DNA from: Helicobacteraceae bacterium
GTDB taxonomy: Bacteria > Campylobacterota > Campylobacteria > Campylobacterales > Sulfurimonadaceae
NCBI GenBank assembly: GCA_027038835.1
Contig: JALWGC010000004.1
Location: 1-48,799, forward strand
DNA: 48,799 bases
Direction of reading: 5' to 3'
Shown here: positions 42,974 through 48,799 of the stretch, piece by piece
Layout: each line of letters begins with the position of its first letter
Numbering within the stretch: position 1 is the stretch's first letter
Notes under the pieces: model-generated
Databases searched by the model: none
Told to the model about the DNA's origin: nothing
What the model saw: only the letters and a program-made list of their open reading frames with translations
Program-made: the position numbers and the translations under genes

Positions 42974-43001
42974 ACTCGGGGAGCTTAGCCAACTCCCTGA
43001 G
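42974..43001. terminator. Hairpin between the peptide gene and the scaffold gene
   Basis: ACTCGGGGAG, loop CTTAGCCAA-type, CTCCCTGAGT: ten pairs with one G-U. It lies 5 nt after the peptide stop on the plus strand and directly after the scaffold stop on the minus strand. No T run on either strand, so it may stabilise a 3' end rather than terminate transcription. Confidence 0.45.
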
Positions 43002-43003
43002 TT

Positions 43004-43576
43004 CTACGAGATGCTTGAGAGTATGAAGCTTCCAAGCTCCGCTTCGTTTGCCTGACCTTTTTTTATCCTCTCTTCGAGTTCACTGTTTTGGTCGGCATCC
43101 CCGTTGCCATCGCCGTCGGTTATCTTGTCAGGTTCTTCCTGCGGTTTTATCGAAGCCTGCACCGCTTTGTAGGCTATCTCCATAGCGTCCGGGTTTGTCA
43201 GCATCGCATCGGCAAGCTGCGGATTGATCGCTTTGACCTTTTCTATCTCTTTCTCCACCGCATCGAAAGGGATGTCCGGGTATTTCGCACCTACTGCCGA
43301 TTTTGTCTTTTCGATTTCAAGCTCTTTCATCTTCTCCTGCATCTGCGCAAGCGCCTCTTGCGTCTGGTCGATGCCGAGCATCTTTTTCGCCTCTTCTATA
43401 TCAGGCTCTCCTTGCGGTTCTGGCTGCTGCGGTTGTTGCGGCTGTGTAGGCATAGGCTGCTGTGGCGGCATCATTTGTTGCTGCTGCATTGCCATCATCT
43501 GCTCCGGCGTCATCTGCGGCTCTTGTCCGCCCTCGATTTCCTGATATAGTGTCGGGTCTATTTGTGGCTGTGGCAT
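43004..43576 (-). CDS. Scaffold-like head assembly protein
   Basis: 190 residues beginning MPQPQIDPTLYQEIEGGQEP, then glutamine/proline/methionine-rich (MMAMQQQQMMPPQQPMPT), then a charged helical part (LAQMQEKMKELEIEKTKSAV, EKEIEKVKAINPQLADAM) and an acidic end. Location between portal and capsid genes, disorder and charged coiled coils fit a scaffold. The ATG at 43576 follows GGAGGAAAAG and overlaps the stop upstream. Confidence 0.6.
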   Translation of the reverse strand: MPQPQIDPTLYQEIEGGQEPQMTPEQMMAMQQQQMMPPQQPMPTQPQQPQQPEPQGEPDIEEAKKMLGIDQTQEALAQMQEKMKELEIEKTKSAVGAKYPDIPFDAVEKEIEKVKAINPQLADAMLTNPDAMEIAYKAVQASIKPQEEPDKITDGDGNGDADQNSELEERIKKGQANEAELGSFILSSIS

Positions 43577-43577
43577 T

Positions 43578-43937
43578 TTACTTTTCCTCCTCTTGTGCGA
43601 TTTCATACCAATCCGCAGTTACCGCGTCGTCGTGCGACGGCGTGTACGGGATGGTGATTTTTCCTTTTACAAGCGAGAGCTTGGTCTCCCCGCGAAGTAC
43701 CGTAACATACACTTCGCCAATCTGCTTGCTCCAACCTCTGCGTCTGAACTTCGCGCCTCTTTGCGCTTTTTCGTAAACCTCGACGATTGATAGGTCGTGT
43801 TGAACCTGCTCTTTACTTTCATCTCTGTTTGTAGTTTCATCTTTTGGCACTCCATCCTCTTCTTTTACTTCCGGTGTTTGTGTTTCCATGACTTTTTCCT
43901 CTTCTTTTACTTCATTCTGCGTTTTTACTTTAGCCAT
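43578..43937 (-). CDS. Phage protein with Tad2-like (DUF2829-like) C-terminal domain
   Basis: 119 residues. The first 50 are charged and disordered. From about residue 50: LSIVEVYEKAQRGAKFRRRG, W, then VYVTVLRGETKLSLV and IPYTPSHDDAVTADWYEI. The pattern of a helix ending in GxKxRRxGW and a closing DDxxxxDWYEI is that of the DUF2829/Tad2 fold, where Tad2 proteins bind the cyclic nucleotide made by Thoeris defence. Similar domains may also serve other functions, and the placement among head genes is unusual. Start at 43937 follows AAAGGAGGAGAACG. Confidence 0.5.
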   Translation of the reverse strand: MAKVKTQNEVKEEEKVMETQTPEVKEEDGVPKDETTNRDESKEQVQHDLSIVEVYEKAQRGAKFRRRGWSKQIGEVYVTVLRGETKLSLVKGKITIPYTPSHDDAVTADWYEIAQEEEK

Positions 43938-44223
43938 CGTTCTCCTCCTTTGTCGTTTCAATCTGCATTTTCAAAAACTCTTCACTCGATTTCATCCAGT
44001 CGAGTACATACGCGAACGCCTTGTGCTGTTCAAGCCTCGCTATTCGCACCTCAGGAGAGTAGTCGCCGTTTAACGCCTCATTGTAGAGGCTGTTGAACCT
44101 GTCCGTCATCTCCGCCGTAAACCATTTCCAAGCCTTGTTGGTCTTGAGTTTCTCCAGCTCCTCCAAAAGCTCCGAAAGCTCCTGAAGTTGCGTCGTCTGT
44201 GTCTGCATCTCTGTCTCTTCCAT
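43930..44223 (-). CDS. Small helical phage protein overlapping the portal gene end
   Basis: 97 residues, mostly helical (LQELSELLEELEKLKTNKAW, then AEMTDRFNSLYNEALNGDYS). A very strong ribosome binding site AAAGGAGGATACAG sits before its ATG although that stretch also codes for the portal C-terminus in another frame. The two genes share 146 nt. Ordered sequence with hydrophobic positions indicates it is real. Function unknown; perhaps a head assembly cofactor. Confidence 0.65.
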   Translation of the reverse strand: MEETEMQTQTTQLQELSELLEELEKLKTNKAWKWFTAEMTDRFNSLYNEALNGDYSPEVRIARLEQHKAFAYVLDWMKSSEEFLKMQIETTKEENDG

Positions 44224-45745
44224 CTGTATCCTCCTTTAGTGTTTTCGCAACGTTTCTCAGCCCGATTGTCGCAAGCTTCTGCGCATAAAGCTCATCGAGC
44301 ACCTCAAGGTATTTTTTCGCCTTTTCTATATCACCAAGCTGTGCGCTTACATTGACGATTTGCAGCGCAGTCTGCTCCGCTGTCGTTATATTGTTTAGTT
44401 TCACCTCCTTGTTTGTCGCTCCAGCTCCAGCGTCGATAAAAACTTTGAAACGTATGCTCTTTTTTCTATCGACGCCGTAAAGCAGCGGGTTTTCGTCATA
44501 CTTGTATATCAGCTTCACCATACGCGCTATGAGCGGCTCGAAGAAACTCTCGTTGAGACTTCGTATGATGTCGGCTATGACTTCGTTGCCCTCTTGAGTG
44601 AGGATGCTCATACCCGTAGCGGTCTGATTGAGGCTTTTATCGTGCATCCCCTGATTGAACTTCGTAACGCCGCTTACCTCCTGCATCTCCGTATCAAGTC
44701 TGTCGGCGTTGAAGATGGATTGATTGATATTTGGCTGTGGCAGCTCTCTTACTTGATTGAGGTCGTTTGCGGTTATGACCTTTTTGTTCGAGAGTATGTC
44801 TTTGTAGTTCAGACCTGCCATCTTCGTAGCCATAAACTTGACGTTGAGCTGTTCGTTTGTCGCGTCTATCTGCTGGTTGCGAAGCACCGTATATTCGTCT
44901 TGGAGCGGTATCATAGGCTCTACCAAAGAGCTGCCGTACGCCTCGACGATGTTTTTCTCCGCTATCGTAGTGAACTGCGGATCGATAATGCCAAATACAA
45001 ACGGAAGCCCGTCCTTTAGAGGCTCGTCGGTGCGCAAGAACGTGTTTTCACCGATGATGGTCGAGACGTACCATTTGCCGTCTTGCAGTCTGTACACATC
45101 GTGCACCAAAACACGCGTCGCATCTCCTATGAACTCTGTCGATATCTTGCTCACACCGCCGAAGCTGTCGCTTGTATTGCCAGCATTTTGCTCTATAAGC
45201 TTCTTTTTTCCAAACTGTCTTGTCAGCTTGCCGACTGTGGAAAACGTGCGGTGGACGACATACTGCAAATCGAAAACGCTCTCGGCGTTGGGGTCTAAGA
45301 AGATGTCGCGTATCTTCACTCTGTTTATCTTCATCGTCTTGTTCACCCAGTAAATCTTCGCGCAGCAAAGACCGTATATGCAGGCATCGTACATCATAGG
45401 TTTTATGCGGCTGTAGAGGTTTATACGCTTGTCTATCCAGTGGTCGAGCGCCTCTTGAAGCTTCGGTACATCTTCGCTCTCGTCGTCGAAGATGCTTTTT
45501 AGCTGTGCGAAGCGGTCGTTCTCGAAGTATGTCTTGAGTATCCCTATGACTATGCGCCGTATCTTCGCTTTTACTATCTTCGGCGTGAGCGCGCTTTTTC
45601 CTCGCTCCTCGAGCTTGGCTGTAAGTTCGTCGCTAAGAACGTTCAAAAAGCCGTTTTCCAGTATGGCGAACTCTTTTTTGTACTTATCGAAGCCCTTTTT
45701 GGACTCGTCCATCATCTTCATTATAAGCTGCTGTTTCTTGTTCAC
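44078..45745 (-). CDS. Portal protein
   Basis: 555 residues, GTG start coupled to the helix-turn-helix gene (TGA/GTG overlap). The clip and stem features are seen in ARLDHWIDKRINLYSRIKPM-type text, YDACIYGLCCAKIYWVNKTM, IRDIFLDPNAESVFDLQYVV, and the long helix region with SGVTKFNQGMHDKSLNQTAT. It resembles portals of short-tailed phages, which form the dodecameric DNA gate. The last 49 residues (Gly/Asp/Gln-rich, AFGAFGGAGETQDQQGLEMV) overlap another gene. Confidence 0.8.
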   Translation of the reverse strand: MNKKQQLIMKMMDESKKGFDKYKKEFAILENGFLNVLSDELTAKLEERGKSALTPKIVKAKIRRIVIGILKTYFENDRFAQLKSIFDDESEDVPKLQEALDHWIDKRINLYSRIKPMMYDACIYGLCCAKIYWVNKTMKINRVKIRDIFLDPNAESVFDLQYVVHRTFSTVGKLTRQFGKKKLIEQNAGNTSDSFGGVSKISTEFIGDATRVLVHDVYRLQDGKWYVSTIIGENTFLRTDEPLKDGLPFVFGIIDPQFTTIAEKNIVEAYGSSLVEPMIPLQDEYTVLRNQQIDATNEQLNVKFMATKMAGLNYKDILSNKKVITANDLNQVRELPQPNINQSIFNADRLDTEMQEVSGVTKFNQGMHDKSLNQTATGMSILTQEGNEVIADIIRSLNESFFEPLIARMVKLIYKYDENPLLYGVDRKKSIRFKVFIDAGAGATNKEVKLNNITTAEQTALQIVNVSAQLGDIEKAKKYLEVLDELYAQKLATIGLRNVAKTLKEDTDGRDRDADTDDATSGAFGAFGGAGETQDQQGLEMVYGGDDGQVQQPLQ

Positions 45746-46200
45746 AATCCCATCTCCCTCTTTATTCTCTGTGAGCTTCTTTGGCTTATCCCAATCGCGC
45801 CTGCGACCTTTTTCGTCTCCATCCCAGAGCGCAGAAGCTCTTTTGCAAGCAGTCTCTTTATCTCGCTTTTATGCACGACAAGATTGCGCGGCATCTCGTC
45901 GCAGTAACGCTTTATATCTTCGTATGGAAGATATTTGAACGTGTTATTGATACCCCGTGTGAGTCTCGCTTTTATCTTCTGCTTGACGACACCGCGTCGA
46001 AGCGTAGTCATCTCGCATATCTCGTCTATCGTGTAGCCGTTTTTGTGCAGAAGCTGTATAAGGTATAAAGATGCTTTCTTCTTGTTGAAAGAGAGCGGTA
46101 TCTTGTCGCTCTTCTCTTTTTTCAGCATCGCTATAAAGCTTGCAGGCATCTCCTTTACAAGCTTCGAGACAAAAAACTTATTGACACTTTTTAGCTCCAC
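45742..46200 (-). CDS. Helix-turn-helix protein between terminase and portal
   Basis: 152 residues, GTG start with GGAGG upstream, overlapping the terminase stop by 10 nt. Two helix-turn-helix-like parts: NGYTIDEICEMTTLRRGVVK in the middle and METKKVAGAIGISQRSSQRI at the C-terminus. Candidate for the small terminase subunit placed after the large one, or a late-gene regulator. I cannot decide between these. Confidence 0.6.
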   Translation of the reverse strand: MELKSVNKFFVSKLVKEMPASFIAMLKKEKSDKIPLSFNKKKASLYLIQLLHKNGYTIDEICEMTTLRRGVVKQKIKARLTRGINNTFKYLPYEDIKRYCDEMPRNLVVHKSEIKRLLAKELLRSGMETKKVAGAIGISQRSSQRIKREMGL

Positions 46201-48581
46201 GCCGCACCTCCGTATGTTCTTGCCGTCGTATCGTCTCCGTATGGAGTTTCGTCATACTCATCGTCGTACTCATCCTGCACATAGAAAAACTCCTCGCAAC
46301 TCATAGCCATAGCGTCCGCCACGTCGGGAGAGCGTCCAAGCTTGTTCTTTATCTCACGCTTCTTCGTGATAGCCATCTCCTGCTTTTCGGTGTAGTAGTA
46401 GGTGATGGCTCCAAGCTCTCCGACCATCTCGTCATCGTCTGGTATCTTCGCATCCTCGATAATCTGCTTGAGCTTGAAAAACCACTCCGCACGCTTTCGG
46501 TAGTAGATCTCTTTCTCTATGGCGTTGTAGGATGCTTTCACTCCAACTACCATATCGAGACCGACATTGTGGCAAGCGGAAACAAGCCCAGCACCGACAC
46601 CGACCGCATCGACGAAGATGTATTTTGGCTTGATTTTTGCATTGGAGTATTCAAGGAGGAGCATCCCTTTGAGCTGCTCTTGGTTGAAGCCTCTAAAGCG
46701 TTTGATAGAGTGAAAGTGTTTCCCAATTCGCTTCACGAGTACCGAAGTATCATCCCCCTCGTCCGCCACATCCAAAGCCCAGACCTCCGCACCGCTCGTA
46801 TCGACTTCGCCCAGCGGTCTGGCTATGGCATCCTCTATCTCAGCAACAGTAAAGACTGCATTGGAAGTAGCTCTTGGAAACTCTCCAAGCACACGCACAC
46901 GGTAAACGTCACTGTCTTCACCGTATTTTTTCTTGTACTGCTCTATCGCCTTTTTGCTGACGTTTTCGCTCTCTTCGGTATTGAACGTAAAGCGCGTCCA
47001 TTGCCAAGCGTTTTTGTGAAAAGCGTCGTAGAAATACCCCTCCGTCCTTGTCGGGTTTCCAGTAAGCATCGCAAAGGAGTTCTCCCCAGTCAAAGCCCCC
47101 TCGACGACTTCATAGATGGCAAGCGGCACACCCGAAGCCTCGTCTATCAAAAAGTAGAGATTCGTAGCGTGAAAGCCTTGAAGCGCGTCAGGATTTTCTC
47201 TCCTTGCCGTTCTTGCAACCGCAAACGCGTCTGTTTCGGTATTGACAACCTTTTCCGTCTGAACGACAATTCTATCTTTGAGTAAAGATGGCAAAGTATT
47301 CCACCATTTCCGCACCTCCGGTATAAGTATCTCGGTAAGCTGTGGAGCCGATGGCGCAGTCATAGGCACTTTACAATCCTTTTTGAAACTCAAAGCCCAA
47401 AGAATTATCCAAGACATAAGTGTCGATTTACCGCTGTTTCTCGTAACGATAAAATCTCCACTTAAAAACCGATGGTTTCCACTGATTGTAAAACCGTAAT
47501 ACTCATCGACTCCAAGAGGTTTTACGCTTTTTATTCCAAAATTTAGCTCTACTCTTTGCTCTTTTCCTGTCTTTTTAGCTTTTTTTCTCTCAACTCTGCA
47601 CGGTATTTGCCACACATTCCTCGTTATATTTACTCGATAGTAAATGCCTTTGCTTCCTGTATTCGTACAAACTTTTTCAACCTCTTTGATGTTTGCGTGA
47701 ATACCAAGTGAGCGGCATAGATGAACGATGTCGTTTGCAAGTGTTTTAGATTTTTGAATTATCTCATAGCTGTAACTCTCGTTTTTGCTTTTTAGATACC
47801 CGTCAGTATCGAGCAAACCGGCAAGGAGTTCCAATCTTTGCTCTTTTGAGGCTGTTTTGTATTCAAACGGTATATGCTTGTTCCCAAGTAGATTGTTTTT
47901 GCGTAAAGTTGCTTGAAGCTCCGTAATCGTGTATCTTGCGCAACTGCTTTTTTTCTCTCTTACATTTTTTACATCAAAATTTTCAACTATCAAGGCATCT
48001 TTGTCGGCAATAGTTAATTGCCCTGCATTCGTAGCTCCGTCTCCAAGCCAAACACCGAGCAAATAAGGGTCGATAGGCAGCTCTTTTTTTGGAAAATTTA
48101 CGCCTTTTTTGAATATTGCGTGAGTTCTTTTTTTTCTATCGCTCCAATTAAGCCAATCTTTTACTTCAACCTCGACAATATCACCTCTTTTTTGTCTGCC
48201 GTGTGTTTGAGTTGCCACCAAAACAAGCTTATGAGAAGCGTTGTAAATATGCGTATCGCCACTATTGAACTCAAATTCATACATCTCCTCTTTGCCTCTT
48301 TTGAGTTCAAGCACGGCGCGTGGAGCACCATCATCACCCATAAGAATATCGCCGACTTTTACATCTTCGACATTCACGATAGAGCCGTCATAACACATAA
48401 CCTTATGCCCTTTGGCAAAACAACCGTGACCGCTCTTGATAGCTATCTTATTAGCCCCCTCATCTATGGCAACCAAAACATCCATCTGCTGCTTTGTCGG
48501 CTTGGCACGAAGTATTCTGCGCACAAAAAACACGATGGACTTCGCGGCGGCACTAATGAGAATTGCGTCTTTTTCGGTCAT
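46191..48581 (-). CDS. Terminase large subunit, interrupted by an intein
   Basis: 796 residues with a 329-residue intein; the spliced product would have 467. N-terminal extein ends KSGHG and the C-terminal extein resumes SGKSTLMSWIILW, so splicing restores Walker A GHGSGKST. Walker B is LYFLIDEASGV; coupling motif TGNPTRTEG; RuvC-like nuclease residues in VWALDVADEGDDTSVL, YIFVDAVGVGAG and SPDVADAMAMS. It packages DNA into the head and cuts it. Start at 48581: TAGGA lies 6 nt upstream and the previous gene ends at 48583. Confidence 0.93.
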   Translation of the reverse strand: MTEKDAILISAAAKSIVFFVRRILRAKPTKQQMDVLVAIDEGANKIAIKSGHGCFAKGHKVMCYDGSIVNVEDVKVGDILMGDDGAPRAVLELKRGKEEMYEFEFNSGDTHIYNASHKLVLVATQTHGRQKRGDIVEVEVKDWLNWSDRKKRTHAIFKKGVNFPKKELPIDPYLLGVWLGDGATNAGQLTIADKDALIVENFDVKNVREKKSSCARYTITELQATLRKNNLLGNKHIPFEYKTASKEQRLELLAGLLDTDGYLKSKNESYSYEIIQKSKTLANDIVHLCRSLGIHANIKEVEKVCTNTGSKGIYYRVNITRNVWQIPCRVERKKAKKTGKEQRVELNFGIKSVKPLGVDEYYGFTISGNHRFLSGDFIVTRNSGKSTLMSWIILWALSFKKDCKVPMTAPSAPQLTEILIPEVRKWWNTLPSLLKDRIVVQTEKVVNTETDAFAVARTARRENPDALQGFHATNLYFLIDEASGVPLAIYEVVEGALTGENSFAMLTGNPTRTEGYFYDAFHKNAWQWTRFTFNTEESENVSKKAIEQYKKKYGEDSDVYRVRVLGEFPRATSNAVFTVAEIEDAIARPLGEVDTSGAEVWALDVADEGDDTSVLVKRIGKHFHSIKRFRGFNQEQLKGMLLLEYSNAKIKPKYIFVDAVGVGAGLVSACHNVGLDMVVGVKASYNAIEKEIYYRKRAEWFFKLKQIIEDAKIPDDDEMVGELGAITYYYTEKQEMAITKKREIKNKLGRSPDVADAMAMSCEEFFYVQDEYDDEYDETPYGDDTTARTYGGAAWS
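47436..48422 (-). mobile_element. Intein with LAGLIDADG homing endonuclease domain
   Basis: 329 residues. Block A begins with Cys1 (CFAKGHKVMCYDG, GDILMGDDG), block B is GDTHIYNASHKLVLV, and the C-terminal blocks are YYGFTISGNHRFLSGDF with IVTRN at the end; the next residue is Ser. Two LAGLIDADG helices are seen in LLGVWLGDGA and LELLAGLLDTDGYL. The asparagine is preceded by Arg rather than the usual His. The insertion is in the P-loop codons of the terminase, a conserved target for inteins. Confidence 0.92.
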
Positions 48582-48582
48582 T

Positions 48583-48799
48583 TCATATCCTACAAAAGCA
48601 GTCTTTAAGAGGCTCATCGGAAAAATCAAATAGCGTTCCTTGTCTATCCGCTTTTTCAAACTCTTTTTCCAAATCAGCGCAAGTTCGATGATTATTAAAC
48701 CAATATGGATTTTTTACGTTTCCAATCTCAAGCAATCTTTGCTCGATATTTTTCATATATTCCCAAGTTTTTGGAAAGTGTTTCCACACATTAAACCAA
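48583..48799 (-). CDS. C-terminal part of an unknown phage gene (runs off the right edge)
   Basis: The frame is open to the edge of the window: WFNVWKHFPKTWEYMKNIEQ and then NPYWFNNHRTCADLEKEFEK, ending FSDEPLKDCFCRI. I do not recognise the family from this piece. It ends 1 nt before the terminase ATG and its last codons contain the terminase ribosome binding site, so the genes are coupled. A GTG at 48789 exists, but there is no stop before it. Confidence 0.55.
   Translation of the reverse strand, partial: WFNVWKHFPKTWEYMKNIEQRLLEIGNVKNPYWFNNHRTCADLEKEFEKADRQGTLFDFSDEPLKDCFCRI

Noticed and set aside
42803-42988. 61-codon plus-strand frame across the terminator and peptide region
   Set aside because: It starts inside the terminator, has no ribosome binding site and reads as basic, low-quality sequence. 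The 26-codon frame at 42888 has the better signals.
20440-48799. CRISPR arrays
   Set aside because: No regularly spaced direct repeats with unique spacers were seen; the repeats before int are too short and irregular.

Overview
The window is a 48.8 kb piece of a Campylobacterota (Epsilonproteobacteria) chromosome carrying one end of an integrated tailed phage. The host assignment rests on gene content and order: def, clpP and tig together, a Campylobacterota-style biotin synthase, a NavAb-like sodium channel with filter TLESWSM, a flagellin driven by a sigma-28 promoter of the Campylobacter type, and promoters that consist mainly of a good TATAAT box. I cannot name a genus.

Host part, 1-20440. 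From the left: the start of a flagellin gene (minus strand); topA; a small RelE-type toxin-antitoxin pair; a YfcE-like phosphoesterase, bioB and a KefB-like antiporter (plus strand); a sodium channel and a YihY/BrkB membrane protein (minus); rpmI-rplT (plus); and a long minus-strand run: rarA, yjbQ, an RluB-type pseudouridine synthase, kdsD/kpsF, comM, def, a protein with a degenerate GGDEF domain, clpP, tig, lspA and glmM. Then come yajQ and a helix-turn-helix/coiled-coil gene (plus), a small membrane protein (minus) and tRNA-Ser(GGA).

Phage part, 20440 to the right edge. A P4-type tyrosine integrase follows the tRNA, so the left attachment site is probably the tRNA 3' end. Two tiny membrane proteins follow on the plus strand. 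Everything else, apart from one small locus, is on the minus strand and reads from the right edge toward the integrase: terminase large subunit (split by an intein in its Walker A motif), a helix-turn-helix protein, portal, a small helical protein, a Tad2-like domain protein, a scaffold-like protein, SU10-type major capsid protein, a connector, many fibre or adaptor-like proteins, a glycosyltransferase, a secreted propeller-like protein, an internal virion protein, a 1691-residue polyvalent ejection protein, and a lysis group (XhlA-like, 3TM holin, M15 endopeptidase). I see no sheath, tape measure or tail tube gene, which points to a short-tailed phage. The other prophage end and any repressor or replication genes lie outside the window.

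The most striking feature is a plus-strand locus at about 42.70-43.00 kb, placed between the capsid and scaffold genes and against the direction of the late operon. It has a promoter, a roughly 100-nt RNA with three hairpins ending in a strong terminator, and then a 26-codon membrane peptide gene with its own ribosome binding site. The loop region of the RNA is exactly complementary over 12 nt to the start of the peptide gene, and the complementarity continues over the ribosome binding site (about 25 base pairs in total). This looks like an undescribed type I toxin-antitoxin or self-repressing lysogeny module. A 21-nt element repeated upstream of the capsid, ejection and lysis genes is a candidate late-gene control site.
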